Made by a program: the position numbers and the translations under genes
Assembly: GCA_964017065.1 (NCBI GenBank)
Contig: OZ024784.1
Location: 3,639,152-3,703,151, forward strand
DNA length: 64,000 nt
Direction of reading: 5' to 3'
Source of the DNA: Haliclona indistincta
Lineage: Eukaryota; Porifera; Demospongiae; Haplosclerida; Chalinidae
The notes under the pieces: generated by a model
Told to the model about the DNA's origin: nothing
Seen by the model: only the letters and a program-made list of their open reading frames with translations
Database searches by the model: none
In this document: piece after piece, positions 46,080 to 58,000 of the stretch
How positions within the stretch are numbered: the first letter of the stretch is position 1
Layout: each line of letters begins with the position of its first letter

Positions 46080-49000
46080 GTGAAATCGTCCATGTGCTCC
46101 CTGCTTCAGAAGAACCCGCAGCAAAGCGGGGACCGTATGGAGTGGTAGCAGGACTCAGTGAATCTGACTTTATGACACGACAAAGATATTTGGAAAATTC
46201 AGGGTAACCAAGCATGATAAAAACTTGCATATTAATGCTGCACAATCTGAAATTCAGGAGAGGTGGCAGTATACACAGTATTGCATCACGTGTGAACCAA
46301 CCAAACCTGACCAGCAGTGCAAACATACACACATTTGTTCAACAGCAGAGGAAGATTATATCCTGCTTTCGTTCTCAGCCATGGCCCATGCAAATGAAAG
46401 CTGCAGCTCTTATGTATGTTAAGAGTGACTTCAGCTACTATAACCTAATTATTATCTTAGGGCTTACTCAAGCAATGTTTCTAAATATGCTCATCAACTG
46501 AATACTTTTGATGCACTAAGAGACGGTAGTAAACAGGCAAGTCATTCAAGACATTGTTTTGCGTGATACCAGAACATCTTGCTTTAGCTGTTGCACAAGT
46601 TAGCAATTGCTTGGAAAGTCATGATGCAGTATCTCACTATTTGGAACTCCATCATCAAACGAATTGAAGGTTTGTTATTAAATGTTAGGCAAGGCCTTGT
46701 TGATGTTTAAATGTTTTGTGTTCCTGTCATGTAGGTAGATTTGGTTCAAGTGTAGCATCATTCTTCAAATTCCTCCGATGGGTGTGCGCACTAAACCTGG
46801 TTATTACAATGATGATAATAGGCCTGTTAGTTGTACCACAGGTTTGTTCATACATCTATGAAACGAGGTGTGTGTGTGTGATCTTTTTGTTAACATGTAG
46901 GCAATAGGTGGCAAAGGCCTTCAAGTACCTGAATCTGTGAAAGTTAATGGATCTGCCTTTTCCTTCATCTTTGATGGCAAGGTATGTTGCTCTAGACTCA
47001 ACAATCCACCGTCTTACACGATACTCCAGGGATATGTGTTTGAGTACTCTGTCTTGTTCTATGGGTATTATGACAGTGGACAAAATGAGCCGTATCTTGC
47101 ACCACCGCATAATCCCGATCCTTACATCCTGTTCAGCTTTAAGCTCCCACTGGCGTATCTACTAGTCATTGTGTCAATATTTGCATTGTGTATCATTGCT
47201 ATACTGATCAAGTAAGCAAGCACATAGTGCAATCCAGTCACGTCCAATCCAATCATTCATCCACAGTATGGCAGAGAAATACAAAGTGCTCCAAAGGGCT
47301 AATGTGTCTGAGCAATATCTTGTTGCATGGAAAGTGTTTGCTAGTTGGGATCATGCTATCACTAATGCTATTACGGCCCTCAGCAAGCAGCGTCACATTG
47401 CCACATCACTAAAGGTTTGTTTCATTGATAGCAGTATGTTAATACTATTCTGTGTATTTCAGGAGACACTCATGGAAGCAAGGAAAATGGAAGACAAAGG
47501 AATCAAGTAGGCAAATGACTTACTCAAAATCACCATTATCCTTTCTTCAGTTGGCGTTTTCTTCTAGTTCGAATGCTGAGCCATGCATTTGTCCTTGTAC
47601 TACTGATTGGATCTAGCTATGCTATATTCCTAGCTGTAGAGAGACTGCAAACAAATGGTGCATCATCCACTGATATCAGAGTAGCTATAGAGCAGGGATG
47701 GATGGGAATATGGCTGTTCATACAGTCATTTCTGGTAAGTAACAATAACAAATTAAAGAAACAACTCTTACTAATCGTTTAGGTACAAGCTGTCGTCATC
47801 GTTCGAAATGCTTTGCTCCCTATCGTATTTTCCTTATGTCAATACATTGAGCGGTACCATCCACGCACTGCACTCAAGGTCATGCTTTTGAGGTATTGTA
47901 AATAGAAGTTCATTTATGATTTATTTCTTAACTTTTATTAGGCTGTTTGTACTGTACACATCAAGCTTGTATGTCCTCATCATAGCCTTACTCACATTAA
48001 GTACGGACTGTGTAAGTGCTACTAGTACGTACACAGTAATGTATCTTCTCTCAATTAGAGCTCTGCCACTGGAAACTCAACCAATTCCTCTTCATCTTTC
48101 TTATCAATGCTTCAGCTCAAGAACACCTTAAACAACTCAAGTAATAATGCTACCTCAGCAGGGTTGACACAAGATGGTGATGTGTGTTGTTGGGAGACAC
48201 AGATTGGTCAGGAGCTGTACAAGCTCACTATCACATATTTTGGTGCTGAGTTAAGCGTTATTGCACTGGCTGATGCCTTACGGTGGGGACTAACAAAGAG
48301 TAACATATGGCCTTGGTTCACCAAAACGGTACAGTGGTCCATAATTATTATGGCACACATTATTATGCATTTTTGCTACACATACAGTTTGGATATGCTG
48401 AGTTTTCACTAGCTGAAAATGTACTCAAGCTAGTGTACGGCCAGGCACTAGTGTGGTGAGTCAATAAGTAAAGCAATGTCGTTGTGAAATATTAACACTC
48501 TTTCTTCAAGGCTTGGAATGCTTTTCTGTCCTGTACTACCAGCAATTAATCTGGTCAAGTGTGTCCTGGTCTTCTACATTCGTGCAGTGGTGGTCATCTT
48601 CTTCAACAAACCGCATAGCATACTATTCAGAGTAGCTTCTACAAGAAACTTCTACATGGGTCTTCTTCTCCTCACGGTATTCCTGTGCATGTTCCCAGTG
48701 GGATTTTCTATTGTACTGATGACACCATCACAAACCTGTGGACCATTCAGGTATATCACTTCACACACTGATCATTATTTCAATCGTTTTGTAGAGGACT
48801 GACTAGTATGTTGGCTATACTAACCAATGAGGTTGCAACATGGCCAAATGTATTACGTACTATAGTCGGATATCTTCAAACACCTACTATTATTGTTCCA
48901 CTGGTCTGTACTATATGGTGAGCTCAAGTGAAATAATTATTAATCCTGTGATTGAGCATTGTATCTATGCAGTATTGTAATCTACTACTATGCTACTCTC

Positions 49001-49654
49001 GCAAATGCTCTGAAGGAAGTGAACAAAGATCTTCGACTACAATTGCACATAGTACGTTAACCTGCCCGTATCATTTCTAAAGGGTGCACATACATGTAAA
49101 AGCGGCAGAGCTGTGGGTCCATGTAAAGGTTTTGTAGTAGCTTTATCATTACATATAACTATTATGATGAAATCTCTGCTAGCTAGTAGGTTGAATATAA
49201 TATACACGTGCACTCCAGGGCCTGTGTACTATGTATTATTTATTGTTTTACAGGAGCAGAAAGAAGTGAAAGCAAGGATCATAAACAATGGTAAGTTTAC
49301 AATAATAATACTATTATCTGGCTATTATCTTTGTTTTATTTGCACCGTACAGCACCTGACTCACTACCCCACAGACAAGAAGTACAAATCAACCTTCAAA
49401 ATGAAGAGTTGATGGAGGAAGAAGACAGCTTTGGGCCTAGTCCTCCTGTATTATTCACCGAGCATCCTCCTCAACATGTTCACACACCTCACCCACAGTG
49501 GAGGGAGCCCAGTAGAGTACCATACTTACCACACAGTACAGACTGGTCATCGTCACATCAGTATATGGAAACAGACTGGTCATTACATCAGCATAGTATA
49601 GACACAGAGTGGTCATCAGGTCACCATAATGATGCTACTGGAGATGATACCTAG
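46080..49654 (+). CDS. Transmembrane channel-like protein (TMC family)
   Basis: TMC proteins are multi-pass membrane proteins related to anoctamins; TMC1/2 form the mechanotransduction pore of hair cells. The first certain exon starts at 46080 (EIVHVLPASEEPAAKRGPYG); the true start codon lies upstream. Membrane spans include FFKFLRWVCALNLVITMMII, FKLPLAYLLVIVSIFALCII and FVLVLLIGSSYAIFLAV. Family landmarks are VAWKVFASWDHAITN and the TMC-box-like CCWETQIGQELYKLTITYF, then MFCPVLPAINLVKCVLVFYI and PSQTCGPFR. One intron (46537-46587) has a GC donor. The cytosolic tail has Pro/His-rich and TDWS repeats and ends GDDT. About twenty exons. I cannot tell which vertebrate TMC is closest. Confidence 0.88.
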
Positions 49655-49773
49655 ATAGAACTGCACTATGAACATGATTATTTAGACATTATTGCATAGA
49701 AATACAAGATAGCAGCAGTCTATTATAATTTTTATTATCAAATTTGAACAGTGCATATGTTAAAAGCTATGCG

Positions 49774-52345
49774 CTAGTCATCTTCCAACTCCACAAGTAG
49801 TGAAAATTTATTTGATTGTACAGCAAGCGCTCCCTCGCTTTCCTCATCTGCACTCTCACTTTCCTCATCTTCAAACAACTCAAGCTCTCTTTCTTTTCTC
49901 TTTGATCCTCCCAGTCCTTGTCGTTGTAGCTCCATCATTTCAGCCACCTCAGGGTGTCTCTCCCATTCAGCTGAGAGATCAAGAAGGCATTGTAGTAGTG
50001 ACATATCGACTGCCTTACCTGCTTGCACAGAGTATTGAGGTGGTCTGAAATATAGTGATATTCTTCCATCAGCAGCTAGACGGAGTATGCTGTTAGCTAG
50101 ACCAAAAATAAAACTGTACATCACTGCTTGAATATAATACCTGCTCTGTATGTATTGGGTCGAGCTACTCTGGGAGTAAAGAATCCTCGTTTGATTGCCC
50201 AAGCTAGTGATTGTAATGATAGTAACTAATAATCAATCATCACTTACCATCACACACATCCCAAGCTGTCCATTTCTGTTGATCGTGTGACAAAGCTCTG
50301 GCCGATTCCTCATCCTGCTCCTTCTCTCTTATTTCATCTTCAATCACAAGTGACGCCATAGCACCTTGCAATCCTCTACTCTTCTCAATGCCGTACTGGT
50401 CAGGATCAGGATGAACCAGCTTCAACATATCAATGAGAGGAACACGCTGAGCAAGATAAGCTACTGGAGAATAGGGCTCCTGAACTTGAGATATTGGAAA
50501 CATTCCACTGAGAATCTACAACAGGGAAAAATGTCAATAGTAATCATAGTCTAGTCAGTACTTGGAGTTGTTTCTTGACTAAAGAAGGAAAGACTAAGCC
50601 AGGACAGTCACACAGACGAATACTGGGAGTTAGGAAAATGGTTTGAAAGTGTTTAGTGTGACCAGGCGTTCTTGAGGTACTCACAACCTAATAACGGAGG
50701 AGCAGATTGATAGTTAACAACTCACTTGATCTACCTTTTTATTCATCAATCCATTCAGTATTGACGACTTGCCTACATTAGGATGACCTATTGGACGAGG
50801 ACCATGATGTACTGAGCAACAGTGTGATAATAATAATACTAACCCACTAGCCCAATAGTGAGGACTCCTGGAAGAGCTGCTTCATCCTTTCCTAAAGGTG
50901 ATGCTGCATCAGAGAGTACTGCTGGCGCCTCATCCTCCTCATCTTCACTAGCACTGTCCAGGTCTTTAGGCAAGGAGCTATCTCCCGATGAGTCAAGCTG
51001 TTGCTGCCAGCTAGCCATATCAACTAGAGAACAGTGGAACATATGGCTACAATATCCAGAGTTGACTCACCTTTTCCTCTGTACAAAGATTCAACTACTC
51101 TAAACAGTTCTTGTGGACCCAATGCAGACAACAATCTGTGCCCTTTACGTCTGAACTTCATCCTAACTGAGAAAAGAGAAAATACGTACTTCTGCTATTG
51201 GGTATTTGCTACACGCAAATACCTTTGGTATCAAATTGAAGAGATACCTCTTTATTAGGGTATGATGTGAAGCAGATTACATCGAGTTTAGGAAATTGAG
51301 AGAGAAAATAGTGTCTCCAAGATACTGCAACTTGAGGTGGAACCAGGTCAACCTGTTGAGCAGTAGAGGACATCAGATGTAATGCATACTGCACACCTTG
51401 TTCAAAACTAGGACTATTTTCTTCTTCAAATCTTCAATTACATGATTGTACAAAGCAGGAGAAAAATGAAGAGCCTTTGAAGAAATACAAGATTAGTTAG
51501 TAGCAATAACAGACCAACACTTACTGGGTGTCGGACATCTGTAATCAGTAACACTACATCCGACAATTCTAAAACTCTCCAAAGTTGTCTCCAAGTCTAG
51601 AAAAAAACAACAATAAAGAATGTAGGTTTATAAGCATGTTAGTACCTCAAGATTATGCTCAAAAAAACTGAGTTCTTCTTTTTTGAATGTTGAGTGAATT
51701 TTGTGCAAATACTCATCAAACATTATCTCCTCCTGATGCTCAACTTGATGCTTGGTCATCTTATAAGACCACAATGGGCGCTTCGGTATGTCTAACACTG
51801 ACCCGGGACGATAAACATCTTCAACACCGACCTCTAGTTTGACCTTTGAATGAAGAAAATAGAGATCATGAATTGTGTATAGCTAGCTATGCCCACCTCA
51901 GGTACTGGTATGATCGGAATAGTTTTACATTCATGCTTTCTTTTCTCAATCTCTTCTCTAGACTCACGCTCAAAATGTAGTCGATACCTATGATCCACAC
52001 GAAGCTAGCCACTGGTACATCGCGGTACAGCTCATACGCACCTGTTTGGATCATAGTTCCTTTTCTGATCAACCCCAGGTTGTTGATGAAGTTTCACAAC
52101 TAATGGGAGGCTCTTTTCGTCCTCTCGTTGAGGTCTACTGTCACTGTCTCCTGGTCCTTCTTCACCACTGATGTCTGAGTCACTATTATCATCTTGAGGC
52201 ACAGCAACTGCTGCCCCTGGTGGAAGATGAACGGCGCCTGAGTGAATAAAAACTGGTAGCAGTTACCACTCTCTTTCTTTCGTTCTCTCTTCTGCTGTAG
52301 TTGCTGTTTCTTGCGCTTGTTGCTGAACGGTTTCTTACGAGGCAT
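49774..52345 (-). CDS. GNL1: Guanine nucleotide-binding protein-like 1
   Basis: Circularly permuted GTPase of the YlqF/YawG family, expected in ribosome-related work in the nucleus or cytosol. The start MPRKKPFSNKRKKQQLQQKR is nearly the human sequence. Motifs appear in permuted order: the G4 region LVPPQVAVSWRHYFLSQFPK (near 51290-51350), then G1 GHPNVGKSSILNGLM (near 50740-50790), then G3 CDCPGLVFPSL (near 50580-50620). The C-terminal part is PISQVQEPYSPVAYLAQRVP, TAWDVCD and ANSILRLAADGRISLYFRPP. The protein ends in an acidic stretch and LVELEDD. About a dozen exons. The stop lies 119 bp from the TMC stop on the opposite strand. Catalase begins its 3' end 129 bp upstream on the same strand. 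Confidence 0.94.
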
Positions 52346-52474
52346 GTTTATCCACGTGTGGACCACGCCCACTAATACATAATTAGCATGTAATTACAAT
52401 AGGAGATCACTGAAGCGTGCCCCCAAAAAATATCTGTTAAAATTACAATACATATTAATGATAGTCAGCTTGTT

Positions 52475-54756
52475 CTAGAGGTTAGCACGAGCTCGAGCAG
52501 CTTCCTGGATGGAGTGACAAAACAATGCCGTAACATAATCATAGTCACAGCGCCTACTTGTTTGTATTGAGCCAGTAGCTCAGAAATTCTTCCGCCAAAA
52601 TCAGGATGGACCTGAGTGAAATTACGCACCTGTACGACAAAATGAAACAGCTACGTATTAGCATCTAGGGTCCCTTACAGCTCTCTTCTGAATAGGTTCT
52701 GAGGCATCCTTCATATGACCAGCAATGTTTTGGACCAACCTGGTTTTCTCTTCTCGAGTGAGGACGTTCAGCCAAAAATTAGTCACCTATGGTATTGTCA
52801 TATATAGCAACAAACGTACTAGAATAGCTGACCTGAGAGAAGTTGTCATCATCAGCAGTGTTATAACGACGGACATCTCCTGTGACCTATAGCATTAGTC
52901 GACACTACTTACACATTTTGAATGATAACAAACTCACTACTGTAGTCTTAGAGAGGCTGTGAACAGGATTATCAATTGGTCCGTTGAAACTGTTAGGGAA
53001 ATAATTAGGAGCACCTCCTGTGAAACATTAATACACATTATAGCGCACACATGATCACACAAACCCTGATTGCCGTCCACAGTCATAGGACCATCTCTTT
53101 GGTAGTTTCTAGCCCGAGTGGCGTAGGGGCAGTTTACTGGTATCTGATGAAAGTTTGGTCCCAGTCTGTGACGATGAGTGTCATCATAAGTGAACAGTCG
53201 TCCCTACAGATATGCAATGGAGTAGTGTTGAGCAACCATACCGTACCTGTAGCATCTTGTCAGGTGACGGCTCTATTCCGGGAACCATGTGAGCTGGAGA
53301 GAAGGCAATCTGCTCTACTTCAGCAAAGTAGTTTGCAGGATTCCTGTTGAGCACAAACTTGCCTACTGGAATCAGAGGGTAGTCCTTCTGTGGCCATATC
53401 TGATGGATGTGGAAAACATAAGATATAATAAAATTATTATGAATAATGATGACCTTTGTAAGATCAAATGGATTCCATCGAAATTGTGAAGCTTGCTCAA
53501 ACGTCATCACTTGAATTGACAATGTCCATGACGGCTAAAGCATGACAACTATTCACAGCACAGTAGATCGTGCTGCTAGTGGCTCACATAGTTGCCGGTA
53601 GCAATGGCTTCATACAGGTCCTTGATAGCATAATCAGGATCAGATCCTGCCAATATACCTGCCTTGTCAGCACCGATATTTCTTATCCCCTGGTCAGTCT
53701 AAACACAAGCCGATAAAATACTTGTCACTACAATGTAGATACGTGCACTATATAACTGACCTTGTAGTGAAATTTGCAGTACACTGCTGTTCCATTATTG
53801 TTCACCATCTTGAAGGTATGTGATCCATACCCGTTCATAAATCGGTAGCCATCTGGGATACCACGATCAGAGAACAAGAAACACACTTGGTGAGTGGTCT
53901 CAGGACGTAGAGAGATGAAGTCCCAGAACATGTCTGGATCCTTTAGAAGCAAATCGAGGTATGTAACTATAGAGGTGCATTCATTCTAGCCACACCTTCA
54001 GGTGAGTCGATGGATTCCTCTTCTGTGTGTGTATGAAGCTAGGGAACTACGATGGGAATAATAATTCTTCAGATTTTTTGCTAAAATTCTTACCAGAATA
54101 GGATCTCGAATAAAGAAGATTGGAGTGTTATTTCCAACCAGATCCCAGTTACCATCTTCTGTGTACACCTTGACAGCAAAGCCACGAGGATCTCTTACTG
54201 TATCAGCACTACCAGACTCACCACCTATAGTGACAATAATTATGCTAATTATAAATGAGTTCCCAGTACATGGAACCTAACAACTTACCAACAGTAGAGA
54301 ACCGGATGGCTATGGGTGTCCTCTTGCCAACCTGACTGAACACCTTGGCCTTGCAGTACTTGGTGATATCATGTGTTATCTCCAGATAACCAAATGCTCC
54401 TATACAAATGCATTCACTCAACGTATGTTCTTATATACTGCTAAACCTACATACCCGCTCCCTTGGCATGAACTACTCTCTCTGGAATCCTCTCTCTATC
54501 AAAATGAGCAAGTTCGTCCAGGAAGGTAAAGTCTTGCAAGAGTGCTGGACCACGTGGTCCAACAGTCAGTGTGGCTGTCTTGCTATCAATAGGGTGTCCA
54601 TGACTGGTTGTGAGCACATCAGGTGACTGCATTTACAAACATTATTCGGTGTGGGTCGTGACCTCAAGTGCTGAATGGCCCACTGCAACCCACCTTTTTG
54701 CTCTTAGAAAAGTTAGCGAGCTGGTCAGCACACTTGGATCTGCGTTCATCCGCCAT
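52475..54756 (-). CDS. CAT: Catalase (clade 3, haem)
   Basis: Degrades hydrogen peroxide, mainly in peroxisomes. Exon 1 is [20 protein letters not shown]. Catalytic landmarks are [19 protein letters not shown] (distal His in VVHAKGAG), the [11 protein letters not shown] region near 54090-54170 (distal Asn), [20 protein letters not shown] and [16 protein letters not shown]. The proximal haem-Tyr region is [15 protein letters not shown], then [20 protein letters not shown]. The last exon ends EAARARANL; the C-terminal ANL matches the KANL-type peroxisomal signal of animal catalases. About twelve exons, about 510 residues, the normal small-subunit length. Confidence 0.97.
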
Positions 54757-55036
54757 CGAGAAGAACGTGTTCACACGAAAAATATTAGGTAATGGCAATA
54801 ATGGATTTTAGCCACACCCTTTATGCAATTGCATGCTAATGAATCTATGCCTTTTTATATTATTGATGTACTTCTGTTCTCTAAATTGTAGTTGGTGCTT
54901 GCCGACAATTCAGTCAAATAGCTATAAGTGTAGAACCCGGTTGACATTTTCAAAGTGACATGATCCCAGTATTATGATAATCAGTTGGAACAGCTGATAC
55001 AATAATTATTAACCCTTGACTGATCTCAAACACGCG

Positions 55037-58000
55037 ATGGATCACGAAGGAATAAGAAAGTCCAGTAAGAAGGCACCCCGAACTCCGAAACGGCAAGCCA
55101 GCAGTGATCATAGCGACGGATTGGTGAGTAGAAATTACCGAATAATTGTAGTCAGAACGAGAACTCGAGAACTATGTTGAATCATTATTATTGTCACAGT
55201 TAGTGCTCGAAGGTCACCATAATTATATATGATACTTGTTCTGTAGGCTAGTGGTCGTTATTCTGGTTTATGGGAGTGTTACCATACCACTACTAAGGAG
55301 ACTACTGGTGACAGTGAAAATGAAGAGAACACTCAGAAACTACGAAACATACGTGGGTACCTGTTGAGGAGAAGAAAAGCACCTCTGAAGGGATGGCAGA
55401 AGGTATTACCAATACTCTGATACTTTTTAAATTGTTCTTTTTTGATTAGCGTTATTTTGTACTGGAAAAAGGATTTATGGTTTGTAGCAGGAGTCCATCA
55501 CATTTAGAGAAAGACAAACTAGTATGCTCAATTGACATGGGGACAGCAGTTGTCTCATTTCGCAGCGACATGTGGAAGATAGACATCGATGGTGAACACC
55601 AGGTTCTTCATCTCAAGGTGTGAAGTAGGGAGTTTACTGTTGGTTGTCATATGATCAGGCTAATGCTATATGATCAGGCTAATATGCATTAGCTGTGTAA
55701 TTATGACCATATCTAGAATACTTGTGTTCATTATCTGTCATCTTGTGACAGTATAAGATTGCTGGAAATCACAACTAGTATTCTCTTCTGTTTGCACACT
55801 TGCAGGCTAAGAACTCAAGTCATTTCTCAGTGTGGGCGTCTTGTCTTCAGGAACACCAGCAGATGAGGCAAGCTCTTCTAGTGGGTGGAGTCACCACAGA
55901 GCCACTCCTATCCCCTCTGCTGAGCTCCTCTCAGTCAGCATTAGAAGAGTGGAGAGCAGAGAACAACACCAAACTAGCAGATGTACGAGCAGGTATTATA
56001 CATGTACAGCAACATGTGTATCAGCCATACTCTTCACAACTTATGAAAATGAAATTCAGTTGCACTGTCTGTTTTCAATTATGTTTTGTAGGCCTAAAAT
56101 ACTTTTAAGACTTAGGTTTAGTGTACTTTATTCGAATACTTAGAGTTGTCAGTTGTTCAAGAGAATCTCAATGCCATGACTCAGCATGTTCACTTACTTC
56201 GTCCTTCCTCTTCATCTATTTCAAACTTCTCTTCCACATCTGATTCTAGCAAAGGAGCTGTAAGACAATATTTGTAGTATAGAATCTACATAATGCTGTT
56301 CTCTCTTCCCTAGCTTCTTGAGGGGACAGACACGCCATCTCTCTCACTGCCCTCCTCTGACAATGGACAGGCAAAAAAGAAAAAAGGCAGGAAGAAGCTG
56401 GAGAAGAAATCTAAAGAGTCCATGCAGGTGGAAGTGATGATGTACTAAAATAATGCAGTATGGTATCATCGTCTCTATAGACACCATCTGAACACACTCA
56501 TTCATCTTCAGTACTGGATGATCTCACTATGTTGGATATCACACTAGAAGAGGGATTCACTGTCAATGCTAAAACTGGCAAGCAACTCTACTCCACTGCA
56601 TGTTACAACACTTGCAATATTTTTTATTTAGTGTATGCTCAACTGTGTGAGGTGGTTGAAAAGCTACAAGGATTGGAATCAAGCTTTAGACGAGTGAGTC
56701 TATTTTCTGTTTAATGCACATGCAAGCTTTTTCTCGATCCTCTTGGAACCAGGCGGCAGAGAAAGAAGTAACAATATCCCAACAGATGCAGACCGTCCTG
56801 TCAAACCACAGGCTCCTCTTACAGCAATCAATAACACAGAACGCATCTCTTAGAGAGAGACTCCAGCAGATCAGTGCCCTAGCTGCTGGTGTTCCTCAGG
56901 CTCCTCCTCCTGTTGACATGCCCCAAACACCACTAATGGCTCGTACACCACTTGATCATGGCTCCTATAGCTCTTCTCGTGTCAAACGTTATGACTCGTT
57001 CATGTCTGTTCGATCAACCTTTTCCGAGAGCTTTTATGATGCTCAAGAACAGGTACTCAGTCCTGTGTGTGTAGCTGTAATCCAGCTTAGGGTTTTTATT
57101 GTTTGTGTGAACTCATGCGTGGTTGTTTTGACTACTCGGTAAAATTATTCAAATTTGTCCAAATCACTGAATTGATGTTTAGCCTAAGCAATCATACAAG
57201 TCCATGCATGGATGGTTGAAAAAGGTCGACTTCAGCATGGTATTGTCAGTATACTGTATGTAGTCCCTAGAGGATAGTTGCTGTTTGATAGTACTTGTTT
57301 ACATGTATGTCAGCACTGCAGCTGTTTGACAGTGGATCTTCCCAAAGCATTAGTCACGTGGTGTGTATAGAGTCTGAGTATAAGCTGTTGTGTCTTTATC
57401 CAGCTTCAGGCAAGATCCAGTGACTCTGATGAGCAAGGAGAGAATAGTGTAAGTGCATGATTATAGTGTGTTTGTAGATAAGGTGATGCTTCTTGGTACT
57501 AGAACCCAGAGGAGTCAATGGGAGAGGAAGATGAAGATGAACGGATGTTCTCATCTTTTAGTCAACAGATGATGCCTCTAGTGCTCCGTGCAGCCACACC
57601 TGGTGTGTTGCTGTACTGCATATGTTCCTCTCATCATGTGTGTCATGCAGGTACCCATAATACACCTAGCCCAGGTCCTACCTATATACCAGAGCATCCC
57701 TCACCGTCAAACACACTGGAAGAAGTGGAGGAGGAGGAGGGTGTGAAGAAGGAAGAAGAGTCAGCCATTGCTACAGGTCATCGGACCAGACTACCTGCTC
57801 CTACTGTCGATACTGGTGACCTCAGCTTGTGGTCACTGTTGCGTAAGAACATTGGTAAGTGATTGTCTCTACTACAAGGGCCTGTGATATCTCTGTGTTG
57901 TAGGCAAGGATCTATCCAAGATATCAATGCCAGTGGCACTCAATGAGCCACTTAGTGCTCTACAGGTAAAGCAATGCTGCTATTGATCATGTTCTGTATT

